64,000 nt of DNA from Clavelina lepadiformis. Its lineage: Eukaryota; Chordata; Ascidiacea; Aplousobranchia; Clavelinidae. Below are positions 25,101 to 37,652 of the stretch, piece after piece. Within the stretch, counting starts at the first letter, position 1. Every line of letters begins with the position of its first letter. The stretch spans positions 16,120,860-16,184,859 of the forward strand of contig NC_135244.1 of assembly GCF_947623445.1 (NCBI RefSeq), written 5' to 3'. The position numbers and the translations under genes are program-made. The notes under the pieces are model-generated. The model searched no databases. It saw only the letters and a list, made by a program, of their open reading frames with translations, and was not told the origin of the DNA.

Positions 25101-28100
25101 ATCAATATTTTAATTTTAAAAAATAAATAAAAACATCTCCTAAAATATGAATTAAGTGGGAATACTCAAATTTGAAAATTATAGCCAACAAAACAGGACT
25201 GAAAGAAAGGCAGGTGGTTGAAGATAATGTCAAGTAAATATTATGGTTAAAAAAACTCACCAAAGTGCTCAGACCAATTTACCCTAAATATAGCTTTTGT
25301 CTTAATTAAATGCTTTTCTTTTGCCATCTAAATTACTGTCATATAAATATTTATCCACTTTTCGGCATATAGTTGAAGTATTCAAGGCTTCTTTTATGGA
25401 CTTTATTTATGAAAAATTCCTGAAAAACTTTTCTGCACAAATGACATAATCTGTTGAACATAATATAAAACATTGTTGTCAGAGAAAATGCAAGTTATTA
25501 AACCGATTTAGGCCTTTATACTAAGTATAAAGCCCAAAGCTCGATGATCCTACATATTTTGCTAGTCCAATACAGTGTGTGTATGACACCACTGTAACAC
25601 AACTAGACTACAGAACAGTAAACTACTTTTGAAAAAACTTTTATCAGTCATACACTGCTTGGTCCGTGAATTGAAAGTTATCATAACCTCACAATGAGCA
25701 CTTCTACCTATCTCTCATCAGACATCGTTATTCACTTATAATCCAGCTTCTCAATGTAACAACAATAACCTTTTAAATTGACCATGTTCACAACCGCAAC
25801 TGTGCTTAAAACAACAATGAATGCCAACTATATAATGTAAATTTATAGGGCAAATAGCTTTACATTTCGTTTATTGAAAGAAAATAGCTTATATCTGATT
25901 TGGAGATTTAACTTACATTATGTGGTTATATCAAAAGATTCAGCAAACTTGATTGACAATCTCGCATCAGATATTTTCTCAGGAAAAATTCCAAATATGA
26001 TAAGTCAAGATATATACGAAAAAGCAATTTTAGAATACATCATATTATAGATTCACATGTCTTTAATCTGTCAAACTGTCAGTAATTAACAGTTCTTCTA
26101 AATAATTCAGAAGAATCATTGTCAGGTTTCAGCTTCAACAACCTTAATTTATAATTTGTGTCTCTACCTTGACCCAGTGTCAGATTTTAGTGGGCGTCTC
26201 GGTGCGGTGGCAACCAAATTTGAATTGGGCATCCAACATTGAGCTGAATGGATGCCAAATGGACACACATTGTTTTTTAACGTTTGGCCTTCACTGCACA
26301 ATGACACTGCCAATGTAACTTATATCACGATAATGCCATTCTTTAAGGAGTGATATGTGACAGACTATGCTATGCACACAGCATGAACAGATTGTATTAA
26401 GAGATGTATTTGCAAGAAATAACTCTGGCACTTGTGACCAGACCATTGGGGAGAAAAAGAGCAGAGCTTTTATGAAATCTTAGATCTAAAAAAACTGCAT
26501 GGTTGATTGTGTCTGTTGGCGAATTAAGCTTAGTTTGCCAGAGTTGGGCATCCAACATTTTCGTGGGGCACCCATTGCGCCAGGATTTCCAAGGGCATCC
26601 AGTAAAAACAGTTAAGGGTATTCAGTGCTTGACGACATGGGCATGCTAACAGTGAAAAAGTATTAATAACCTAGTTGAAAAAATGATTTGTTAGTAACTA
26701 AACCAAAAATTTTAAAAATCAGGTAAAATTTTAATGAAAAGTTTTTCACAAGTCACAATGCACGAGAAGTGGTATAAGTGGCCACCTAAAGCACTGCCTA
26801 CTTAACAATACAAGATCAAACATGGTACCATAACCTTTAAAGCCAGTTTAGTTTGTGCAAACCGAAAGTTTAACTGGTCATTATGATATAAGTTACATAT
26901 AACATACCTACATATGTAAATTAAAATGCTTATGTAGCAAAAACTCATTAACTCAAAACTAAAGATATTCATTAAAATGGCTATTTCACCGGAAAACATT
27001 GCGCATTCAAAGCTAGTTTTCACAGTTTATGTTAATATAACTTAAATGTTATAACATACCAACCTATACTTAACCTAAATCTACCTTCTAATATGAATCT
27101 AACTTTAATTATACCCTAAATAACTAAAATCCACTTTTTGCATTTCCATTTTCCTAACCTAACGGCCTATCTTTAATAACGGACTGTTTGACCTACTTAT
27201 GGTGAATAGTAGTTACTCTCCATTAAAATACTACCATTAAGATATTACCATCCTATTCGAAAAATTGAAAGCAGTTATCAGTGAAAATGGAACCAGACAT
27301 TGTGTTGTGGTTTGCAGTATGAAAAAAACAATTAAATATCAAAACCTATCCATATTCACACCAGTATAACTTTGGAGACTTTGTTATAACATAATGAGTT
27401 ATTGTTCTGCTAAGTTCAAGATACCGGTAGTTAGTGGTGTTTGCACCCTGGTGTAGACCAAGGTACGAGTTAACCAAATTTTCCTGCTGAGCTTTACGTA
27501 AAGAATATCATCAGTTGTTTATTTGAATTCAACAGAAATTTTGCTGAGACCACTTAAATTACCAATACTTTAACTTATCTAAGATTTTAGACTAAAAAGG
27601 GGAGAGTTAACAGGCAAACAAAATGTCACAAATGTTAGATTCAATTTATTTAAACTTTGCCAACATTACTACAAAAATTATATGTAGTGATAATAAAAAG
27701 GAGTACAATTACTTGTTTGCATATCTTCTATTCTCTTTTGATACCGAGTCATGCTTGAACCTAAAATAATACCAAGAAATTTCTTTTATTGCAGATACAT
27801 AGATACATAAAGTGTATCTGTAATATTGTAATATTTGTAACATTTTCACCTTGAACTATATTCCACGATTAAAGCCAAAAAAAATTATATATGCTGTATT
27901 TGAGTTTAAATTAGTATAAACATCATAAATCAAAATCTTACATTAGAACCTACAACATATAACAAACTTTTAAGTCAAAATTTTAATTTCAATAGAAATT
28001 TTATGTGGCCATATGCAGCTAAAATAACTGAAAAATAAACTGATACAATCTAGTACTTAGGCAAACCTGTGTCAACACGTGGTCTTATGTCGTTGTATCT

Positions 28101-29972
28101 TGTTGTTCTTGCTGGTATTTTTCTTTGTAAAATCTACGAAGAAATTAGTTCAAATGACTAAATATATATATACATAGATGAATGTTGTGTAACATGTCCA
28201 GTTATTTGTTTTACTCACAGTAATATAAACTTATTATCTACTAATTATTTATATATCTCATCTAATCTTCTATGGTAATGATATTGAAATGATTTCAGAT
28301 TTATGGTTATGGGTGTTGTGACCAATATGAATTGCATATATCATAATATTTAAGATCTTTGTAGGAGAGCATTTCTATTAAGCACTCACAAAAAAGTAAT
28401 GTGTAGAAAATTTTCATGTGCGTTTCATAAATTTCTGTTTAAAGAATATACATTTAATATTTATTAATTAATCAATCAAAGTTTAGTGGAGCTTGATGTT
28501 AAAGGTTATTGTAATAGATTTGTTGGAAATAGTGCTGCAAAATTGTCAATATGCACTTTGCACAGTGCTATGATTACAGTACCGGAGTACTCTGTACTGT
28601 TACTATTGATATCCAACAGTGCAATATTACGATAATGCACATAGCAAGTATGGTTAACATCTCATGCATTAACGCACAGGCATTTCTGAGCCTAATTCTG
28701 AGAAGACGTTTTTCAAGAGATTGCTAGGCGTAGATGTATTCATAGGGTACAGCCTTTATACAGCATCAATTGTTTTTAACATCTCAACAGTTTTCTGAAT
28801 GAATAATAATAATAACGTGAGATGAAAATAAATCCTACTCAAATTAAAAAAGCAGTGCCTATACTGCCTACTTTACTGCCAAAGTGTGACACCTGCACGA
28901 GGGAAGCTCATTAACGTGCACGCCGGAATTTTTTATCATCATGCCGGTTTATAACAAAGAAACAAGGCCAGTTGGCACATTTGAATGCTAAGTTATAATA
29001 AATAAAACTTCATTGCATGGTGTCATGCCAAACTTTGTTTCTTCGCACGCTGAATTTCATGTGAAAAGCTGCCGTACATTCCACTGGTTGCTGCATACCA
29101 GACTTGGATATAAAAAAAACACACAAGTTTCTTACTAGGTATCTAAACGAACATATACATACAACTAGTTTGTGGTTAGGCTACCATGTACCTTTTTATC
29201 TTTAACTTTTAGTGGACAGAGGCCGATGAAATAGTCACTTTGAATTAAAAGTGGCCAAATTGGGGGCCAAACTGCAGAGTATGGAAGTTTTCGCCAAGAC
29301 CTCGGGTGTACAGAAGTAAAATTCCGGTGTGCAAGGAAGCAGCTGACATGCAACTCGTGGCCCAAGGGTGCCCAGCGTTTGTGATAAGCAAGGTGCGGCC
29401 ACTTATGATAGAATTTGGGGCAGAAATTAGTGTTTCTCATTGATTTTTTTATAGAGACAGCACTTTTCAATACTACTTTTACAGCACAAAACAAAGCAAA
29501 AGTTAGTGTCTTCCTTTTTTGGAGACACCGATTTGTCTTGGTGAGTAATGCCGTTTTGCTAAAAAATATCGGGTGTGCTCTTGCCATACTATGCACTCTG
29601 GATTGGAGAGATGATTTTTTTCCTTTTTACCATTTACCAGTTTGGCTATTAAGTATTACCAGAACTTTATTTTATTCAGCCATAGGCTCATAGCCAACTG
29701 TAGTACTGTGCCATGCCGAGTAAAGCACATCGGCCTTTTACACAATTTAAGAAAAAATCGGGTCTAGTACAGAAGTGCACAGCCACAAGATGCCCAAGTA
29801 TAGGCCTATACATACACCACTTGTACATAAGTTAGTCTAAATTACAGTTTATACCGTGCAGGTCTAAACATCGGAAACGCCTATCGGTCAATGGTCTGTA
29901 CTCTATAGGCTTATAGTCTCTTAAAACTCTTACCTTTGAATCTCCAATCATTCCACGATTGTGATGAGACAT
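22180..29972 (-). CDS. CEP41: Centrosomal protein of 41 kDa (rhodanese-like domain)
   Basis: Ciliary/centrosomal protein needed for tubulin glutamylation in cilia. Ten coding exons on the minus strand: 29972-29934, 28133-28067, 27760-27713, 24901-24840, 23669-23612, 23409-23286, 23147-22987, 22845-22778, 22641-22527, 22433-22180, all phase-consistent, giving 331 aa (human 373). The N-terminus reads [13 protein letters not shown], then [20 protein letters not shown] and a helical [12 protein letters not shown], matching the human start region. The rhodanese domain contains [27 protein letters not shown] and [12 protein letters not shown]. The active-site Cys of true sulfurtransferases is Asp here, as in human CEP41, so it is presumably catalytically dead. 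The C-terminal tail is short. Introns are much larger than elsewhere, especially 24902-27712. Confidence 0.93.
24902..27712 (-). other. Large CEP41 intron
   Basis: This 2.8-kb intron lies between two CEP41 exons. No coding exon was found. Stretch 26180-26640 is more GC-rich and holds two related GGGCATCCAACATT-type pieces (about 26225 and 26545), possibly an old repeat. Confidence 0.35.
29165..29596 (-). other. Unassigned 143-codon open frame in the first CEP41 intron
   Basis: An uninterrupted minus-strand frame with locally raised GC content (about 29240-29410), lying inside the CEP41 intron. No domain, signal peptide or family motif was recognised. It contains GTGGCC/GGCCAC pieces at both ends (about 29251 and 29397), hinting at a repeat rather than a gene. 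Confidence 0.15.
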
Positions 29973-30690
29973 CTCGTATTTTTGCTTCCACAAAGCGGTG
30001 TAACTGAATTTCCAAATAAATCTGTTTTATGCCAGCAAAGAATTCGTAAAAATTTGTTCGTCGAAAAGGTTTCTAAGCGTAGCCTATCGCAAAGAACAAC
30101 AGCACACAATTTAAGTTTGCCGGTGTTTGAAACGTTGTTAAGAAACAAACGACTCTCACTTTTTCTTGGCTCTACCACTTGCGGCGTAAGTGCATATGGA
30201 TTGTTCATTTTGTTGGGTTTTTCTTTCGAGTTACTGTATTCCAATTCAAACAAGAAGTAAAATAAATTTCACCGCTCTTTGAAACAACGCTCCAGTTTAG
30301 GAAAAATCTTTTGAAAAACTTTCTGATCTTCTGAGAGTGCATGAAGAAGATAAAGAAAAATATTGCTTTATGTTGTAGTTTGAGACCTAGACTTGTAGGC
30401 TAATAGCCTACTGCAAGCTGCGCTCGATTACGAGGTATTGTGCTGTTGCATATTGCTTCTGGGTTGCTTTTGGGGGAACGTTTAATTTCACATACAGTAT
30501 GAGTTACATTTTTTGAAGGTAAGCTAGACAACGACGCCGAAAAATGTATAAACCACCCTTAAATTAACGGTCACTCTATTTCAGGTCAGTGACTATTTCA
30601 CCGTAGGTACAGCTGTACTAGTCTAGCTGTGTACAGATCTACTAGTAGATCACGCAGCGTGTTTTTAGTGATATTAAGTGATATAGTGAT

Positions 30691-30976
30691 GTTAAACTTG
30701 GGGACACTGTCTTACTTAAAAACATGTGCATGATAAATTATCTACTACATTCCATAAAAAACGTTTTGTTGTGATAGAAAAACATGGAAACATTGTTGTA
30801 GTTGATAATGCCGGAGTGCAGTATAAACGCAATGTGTCGCATGTAAAGCAATTTAATGCTGATAATGATGCAATTGATTGTGATAACGTGGAAACACCGG
30901 AAACTCAAACCAGTGTCGAGTTGACATTTGCAAATAAAGTCATTCTTTTTGGAACGTGTAAGCAAAGGAATGTTAC
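30691..30976 (+). pseudogene. Ty3/gypsy-type integrase C-terminal fragment
   Basis: GDTVLLKN at about 30700, then after a frame change DKLSTTF...FVVIEKHGNIVVVD and YKRNVSHVKQF, match the integrase C-terminal region of Ty3/gypsy polyproteins. The piece is isolated: no reverse transcriptase, RNase H or LTR was seen nearby. It is cut off by the hAT-like insertion at 30985. A decayed retrotransposon relic. Confidence 0.5.
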
Positions 30977-30984
30977 AGGTTTAG

Positions 30985-31732
30985 TAGGCTTACCATACGT
31001 CCCGTTTTAGCCGGGACAGTCCCGCTTTTAAAGGCTTTGTCCCGGCGTCCCGGTCAGTCAACTAAAAGTCCCGCTTTGGCATTTACTGAGCCAGCATTGC
31101 CCTACACTACACGAATATTAGCATGATGTGATTGGTTTGTTTAGCCAATTTGCTGAAAAGCAATACTCGATGCGTGTTCTTGTTTCTTTGTGTTAAATGT
31201 GAAAGTAGTTGTTACATCATTGTAGCGGGTAATTGGTCCAGTAGTGAGTTGATTGTTAGCGCATTCGCTTGTTTACTGTTCAGTAATAGTAGGCTAGGAG
31301 GAGGAGATGATCTTTTTGCAGTTAGGTCATTGAAAGAACTTATTTCGTACGGTTCCGGTACTTGTTTGCATTTTCTTCTGCAAAAACCATTTGAATGTGA
31401 AAGCCCTTATCACCTGCAAAATTAAAACTGACTTTTCCTGCTGTGATTTTTATGAGAAAATAAAGTCGAATATAGACTTCTGGAAGAAAGTATTGTCTAC
31501 AGAAAAGTATGATTGGACGATTATGTAAATTTACAAATGCTTGAACATTGTTTCGTTTCCTAGTAAAATCCATTATTTTAGTTTTTCTTGTTGTCTTACT
31601 ACTTCAGTTGTCCCTGACGATAGGAATCCAAAATAGTCTCATACTTCTAGTAAAATATGAACCACATTTATCTGATAGGGCTCGTTGTTCTGAAGCGTCC
31701 CGCTTTTCAATCACAAAAATATGGTAAGCCTA
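30985..31732. mobile_element. hAT-like MITE with perfect 8-bp target duplication
   Basis: The termini are TAGGCTTACCATA and TATGGTAAGCCTA. AGGTTTAG flanks it at 30977-30984 and 31733-31740. The left end continues into ACGTCCCGTTTTAGCCGGG and the right end carries the complementary CCCGCTTTT. The 748-bp body has no transposase. It landed in the gypsy-like fragment. Confidence 0.85.
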
Positions 31733-33289
31733 AGGTTTAGCTTATTATGTAACAAAATTAAAGCTAGGTTAAAGGGAAACTGTGAAAACTAGCTCTAAAA
31801 TTACGTTTTTTTTTGTTGAAATAGCTGCAGCTCTCTATTTTAAGCTTGTGAAAATTAGGACTAAGTTTTTTTCCATGAAGTTTTGTGTTTTATCCAATTG
31901 GTCCATGCATTTCAAAGCAATGTAGCTGTTGTTAGATTTCTATGAAATAAGTGACAACTGGTGGAGACTTAGAGAATCTGTTTGTTCTTGTTTGTCCTTG
32001 AATGACATGGACATTGCTGGTGCATGCTTGCCATTCGTATTAGGTAGGCTGCCTATCGCTAGCTTCGACTAAAATTGCATAATTTGAAACTTGATCATTA
32101 CATAGTAGCCTACTGCTGTAGCTTACCGGTATGGCAGCTCGTCTAGGATCGGGTAGCCTCCCCGTAGCCCTATAGCTCCCTGATTGCAGATGGTGATGCG
32201 TGATGGTGTGAACTGGAGCCTCAATTATTTATTTATTTATTATAAATTGGCGATCAGACGACCATTTTTTCTTTAATTATTATAGGGTGGAGTAGCCAGC
32301 AGGCTATGTGTCCGAAAGTAGCCTACCGGTACCCAGTGTACAGATTTTACCAAAAATCAGTAATTTTGTCCCAATTTTATAGAGTTTTGCATGTAGTAAC
32401 GACGATTCTTCTTACTGTATACTAAATTTCAAGTCCCTAAGTATAATCTTTTTCAAGTTGCATCACATTAAACTCACTAATCTTAGAAAGACTAATTTTC
32501 AAGCCTAAAATAAAATTGATGCTTAATACGAAAAATGTAATATCTCACGAAAGAAACAAGAGAGCCCCTTTTTTGCACAATTGCATATTAGTTCCTATTA
32601 TAAGACTCTGCGTTTCTTTCAAATTTTCGTGGCGCTACCTTTTCTGTAATTTAACTTTGTAACCAATTTTCTCTACATAGGGTCCAATTTGTGTGGCAAA
32701 ATCAGTTTACGAAAAAAGTCTGCTATTGCAAAATGCCTTGGTATTGATAGCAGAATTTATGTTACTCAATGTCTTTGCAAAAGTTGGCTATGATAAAGTA
32801 CTGGTATACATTTAAAAATATATTTGTATATTACTTTACATTGCAAATATTCTTGGCTCAAATAAACATTTTATGCTTCTATTGAAATCAAGTTGAATTC
32901 TAGAAGCTACATAATAACTGTATTTTCTGAGTTATTCTAAATATCCTAGCTAAGCTTATTAGGTAGACGCATGTGATGTGCTGCACTTTGCAACATCCAA
33001 ATTTTTTGTATATATACATGATTGTTGATTTTACATACATAAACCTGTTTTGATGTGATGTTTGAATGCAGGACCATTGTCTACTTGTAATAAAGATTTA
33101 ATCAGAATCTTTATAGTTTACCTATTATGGGATCTGCACACAAGTTTTCATTAAAACTTCTTATACTTCCCAATTTTTAGAAAATTTTTTAGTTATATTT
33201 ATATACCCTGCATCCATGTTTCTGTTTCACTATCCACCGAAAAATTTGTCTAGATTTGAAGTTATTTTTACCAGTTCCTTGTTCACTTT

Positions 33290-33410
33290 ACATGAATTTT
33301 ATAATGTAGTGACCTAAATGTTTTGTCAATCTATTTTTTAAACTTAAATCCATACTTAATTTATCCTTAACAATAATCAGACACTTTTGCATGTGTGCCC
33401 CCTTTTTATA
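33290..33410 (+). repeat. Diverged direct repeat, copy 1
   Basis: About 120 bp sharing ACATGAAT, AATCCATACT, TTTATCCTTAACAA and ATGTGTGCCCCCTTTTT in order with 33645-33768. Confidence 0.8.
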
Positions 33411-33644
33411 TGGAGTTATATCAATTGACAGAGTTATATGTATGGAGCTTGTATCAGTTTTTTTATGGATAACCTTTAATATAAAGCTGCTGGTGGCTGA
33501 ACCGTGTTAATCTAGTGTATAGTAAAATATAATTAAAAAGGTGAATAGTATGTTGTTCCTCAATTCTGCGGTTTGCATAAGTTAAGAAGCAGATGTCAGA
33601 TCGTATTTGAGCCAACTTCTTCTTTAAATGTGCATGTTAACCTA

Positions 33645-33768
33645 ACATGAATGTTATAACTCAGTGACTTAAATGTTATGTCAGTCTATTTTTTAAATGT
33701 AAATCCATACTCAATTTATCCTTAACAAAAATCATATATATACTTTTTCATGTGTGCCCCCTTTTTCC
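33645..33768 (+). repeat. Diverged direct repeat, copy 2
   Basis: Second copy of the 33290-33410 repeat in the same orientation, about 355 bp downstream. Confidence 0.8.
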
Positions 33769-33962
33769 AACATAATCAACCAAAATTAACAACAAGCTGC
33801 AAGTCCTTCTTATGGTAAAATACTCACTTCTGTTCGTTCATTGAGTTTCAGTTTTCTACATAATAAGGCTGACATAGCATTTTATGCACTGTATTGTGCT
33901 TTCATATCCAGCAAATATAGGTCTTCAAATACGTAATTTCGTGTATAAACAAAATCCTGATC

Positions 33963-34358
33963 ATGGGTGGTGATGTTGAAGCTCCTTTTCCATTGACTGG
34001 CTGGAAGAAGCATTTTAATTCATATACAATCCTTGGTCGAAGAAATGTATAATTATGTTTTTACTAATTAATGAGAGATTTATTGTCTGATGGTGTTGGG
34101 CATGCTGTACCTTTCAAAGTACAGTAGTTAAAAGTAACTCTTGTAATCAGCTGCCTTATATAGATTTTTTACTATTTTAAGAATAATACCTTTGCAATAT
34201 GCTTATATATGAAATTGCTAGTTTATAGCTTTTAACATATCATATAATTTTATTTTTTTGATTAGTTGGTCCTGTTGTGTTGGGGAATCGGTGGTGGTTT
34301 GATGTTTTGGGCAACAAGAGGAAAGAAAAAAGAACAACCCGCCATTAAATCGGAATAA
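33963..34358 (+). CDS. ATP5MK: ATP synthase membrane subunit DAPIT (58 aa)
   Basis: Small subunit of the mitochondrial F-type ATP synthase Fo sector, helping dimer formation. Two exons, 33963-34046 and 34266-34358, joined in phase 0 (AAT then TTG), with donor gtataa and acceptor gattag. The product is 58 residues, exactly the human length. It contains LTGWKKHFNSYTILGRRN, matching human FTGIKKYFNSYTLTGRMN, then one membrane helix (about residues 29-42) and a Lys-rich tail KKKEQPAIKSE matching the human KKTPAVKAT end. It is shorter than usual ORF cut-offs and easily missed. Poly(A) signal at 34422-34427. Confidence 0.93.
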
Positions 34359-34421
34359 ATTATTTATTTTCAATGTCTTCTTGGAACCAGTTTGATGTAG
34401 ATAAAATACATTTTCAAATAG

Positions 34422-34427
34422 AATAAA
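34422..34427 (+). terminator. Poly(A) signal AATAAA of ATP5MK
   Basis: AATAAA 64 nt after the stop codon. Another AATAAA overlaps the stop (34354-34359) but would leave almost no 3' UTR. Confidence 0.55.
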
Positions 34428-37400
34428 TTCAAATTTGCCTGATTTCGCTTGCCTGGTGATCTTTGGATTATGTAAATAGCTTTTATAGTGTAAATAATCT
34501 TTTGACAAATGAGATAATATGAGCATGCAAGATTAATGCATTGTTGGTTTCTCGTTAAAGGGTTTAACTAGTCACCACTCTCACAGTAAAGGCCAGTATT
34601 TGGCAAATGACATCAGTGTAGCTTCATGTCATGGAAACTTGTTGCGCAAAACTTCCTGACGTTTTTTGGTTTGTATCGTCTTAGTAAAAGGCTAGGTGGC
34701 GCTGCTGGTACGCAAGTCGGTGTTTTCCAACTAGCTCACTACATTCCAAGTCCAAATTTAGATTTAACCCAGCAACAGATGCAACTTTGCGAGTTTAAAT
34801 CTCGTCAAAGTCATTACGGTTGCAGTTTTAATCCCTGCAAAATATGGCGAAAAAGATGCCAAACCATGTAGTCGGCTCGGTTCAGTTTGTTGTGCAGAGG
34901 CTAGATCGCTGGGCGACCAGTTATGAAAATCAGGTTTGGCGCTACGCTATCATTGTAATGCACTTGAGAAAGTTGTAGGCCTACTAGTGTTTGTGAAAGA
35001 TCTACAGAATTCTTTCGTTTTCAACTTTCACGATAAACGCTGTTTGAACTACAGTAGCATAATGACAACTAAACGTTTTCTTTAATAACTGTGAAAAGAG
35101 TAGACTTTGTTTTGACTAAAGTGAATAATTATTTATAACTAAGAAGAGACTGCAAGAAACCTTTGCCATTTTGAGTGCTGCAAGAAAAAAATTTCGAGTG
35201 TATATTGTTCGGTACGGCATTCAAATAATGCTCCTGCTGTTGTATGAAACCGTTTTTACATATTTCTTCTTAAGGAAAGTTTAAAGGTTAAGCTTAGGGG
35301 CGACTGTCGTGTGAGGTTGTCGGTGACATTCGATGAACTGTTGATAACTTTTGGTCTGCCAAAAACCTCTCTCGAGCAGATGAAAGCAAGTGGCTTTGGA
35401 GAAAAGCACTACACTTTTCGCTTTTAAATTGTTGGGGACGAAAAGTGTGTTGCATGTAAAAACACCATGACAAACATTTCCAATTTTAAGGTTTAAACCT
35501 AAAACATTTTAGTCACGACTGGGGACAAAACATTAACAATGGTTGCATAACGTGACTTGAATAACCCCTTTCATATGTTTGTCGAAACAACAGTAAAAAA
35601 GTTTAATATCGCTTAGATTTTGTATGAGATGCCAATATTTGCAAATTTTACCAATACTCACCATTCCTTATATGTGCTAATTAGCCAGTATACGATTTTA
35701 TCTTCCATAAGATACGTTCAAGCTATATAAATACACTAATAAAAAATTCGAATTGAAACGTCCTTGCCCTTAAATGTATTTTTATTATTCCTAGGTTTTA
35801 TTAAAGTTTCTTGCCACCGCTCAAGATAGGCTACACCACATTATATGTAGCTTTCAGAAACTTCAATTGGGCAACAGACTACCGTATCTTACTAGCATCC
35901 TCGTAATCATCGACCTCATCGTGGTTTAAATGCACTTCGTTGTAAAGGGCGAATAATGGATAGCCTTATTTCGCTGCATGAACCATGTTAGGGCAAATGT
36001 TTAAAAGCAAAGAAAATTATGGATGTCGATCTTTCGAACCTAATCTTCGCAAGTGGTTTGTTTTGACTGGGTGCCAACAAGCAATCATGTATGTTTAACC
36101 GAGACAATGAGGGCAAAGAGCAGTTTTATCTTCTAAACCAAATTCTCTTCAATGCAACATACTTTTATAACATCGCGTTGCACTACTGTATATCACTTCG
36201 AAAATTGAATTGATGTTATCGAAAACCTGAATTGCAATGTGCTTTTCTCCAATGATTTTCAACAAAGTGGTTCCGGCAACAAGGATTACAGCATGTTTAC
36301 GCAACAGCGCTGAAATAAAAATTTTGTTCTCGATATTGGAGACAATTTACCCTAAATACGTTTGAAAAACAAGGCAAGCTGTTTAAAAGCAAATTTATTC
36401 ACATACTTTCACCAGTGAAACAAAAACTTTAATGCATCTTGCCGTGTTTAAAACACATCATTATATAGATGGACCATTATTTAAAGGCTTTTCCCTTTTT
36501 ATCATTCATTATGTGGGTTAGCCGCTTGCATGCCATTTCTATCGGGAATACAACCTACCTCGAGCTTCACTATGCAGCTTGCGTATAGTAAAATGATTTA
36601 AAAATTAAATGAGGATTATTTATACGGCGATAAAAATTGGCGCCTTTACTAATTTACCTGCTGAGGTATTAGCTTAAGTAAAAACAACGGTCAATAACTT
36701 ATTTTAAAAATTGAAGAGTTTTAGTTTTTTTGTGCTTTTACTTATTTTAACAACAAATATGGCTAATTGGCTATACCTGCAGCTCTTGATCTATTTAAAT
36801 CTTGACCCATATATTCAAATACAATCAACGATACACGTAGTCTACCTTTTAGCCACACATTTATTTCAATTTTTCAAGGGCTAACCTACTATCAATTCTA
36901 GCTTGCCTCGCCTACTTTAGAAATGCTGTATAAAGTAATATGCTGTATATAACTGTCACAGACAAAGCAAAATGCTTAGGTGAAAAGTGCTTAAAGCAGC
37001 AAATATATTTTACTTGTAGTAAAAGCAAAGCAAAAGACGCGTTCAGAAAAATAAATAATTAGTTGAATTAAAAATGTGGAACAAAAAATTTATGGAAATA
37101 AAACGTACAAATAACAAGCATAGAAAGGTCCAACACCGCCAAATCTACCTGCTGGCATTAGTGCTCGCCATTCGCATTAGAAAGCAGATTAGTGCACAAT
37201 ACGGCAAGCATTATGGCTTCTTTTATAAAAGTATGCGATCGGCGAACAACAGCTTTATATTGTTAAAAGATTTGATATATTTTTTATAGTGACACAAAAT
37301 CTGTCAGTCACGAAAGTTACATTGGACCATAGCAAGAAAAAGCGTTCCACATTAAACTAAATATAAAATCATGCAGATTGTTTAACAAAACAGAACATTC

Positions 37401-37652
37401 AAAAATATAAGTGCAAATCAGAAAAACAACGCAATATGGCGGCTTAAACGTGAGTAATATCTGTATAACATATACAATACACCTTCGAATTATGTGAACT
37501 AGTTATAATTATTTAGATGTAATTGGAAAAGCAATACATGTTGCTAGTTTCAAGAAAAAGAATTTTTACGAACGCTCGAAGTCAGTTTCACGTCCGTTCT
37601 CGTCGAACTGACAAATTTTAACGCTGAAAGACACCTCCGCATTGTGTAAAAG
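34428..37652. other. Intergenic stretch, no gene recognised
   Basis: A frame of about 45 codons at 35295-35430 is open without a recognisable product. Otherwise AT-rich sequence without transposon ends that I could identify. Confidence 0.35.

Larger units (their letters stand above)
31741..33962. other. Spacer upstream of the DAPIT gene
   Basis: No gene was seen. It contains a diverged direct repeat (33290-33410 and 33645-33768) and the probable promoter or 5' UTR of the DAPIT gene. A pyrimidine-rich acceptor-like catatccag at 33904-33912 could be a cis- or trans-splice site just before the coding exon. Confidence 0.4.

Noticed and set aside
34626-34871. 81-codon plus-strand open frame beginning MSWKLVAQNFLTFFG.
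   Set aside because: No domain, no splice context and no upstream promoter signal; its composition is as expected by chance.
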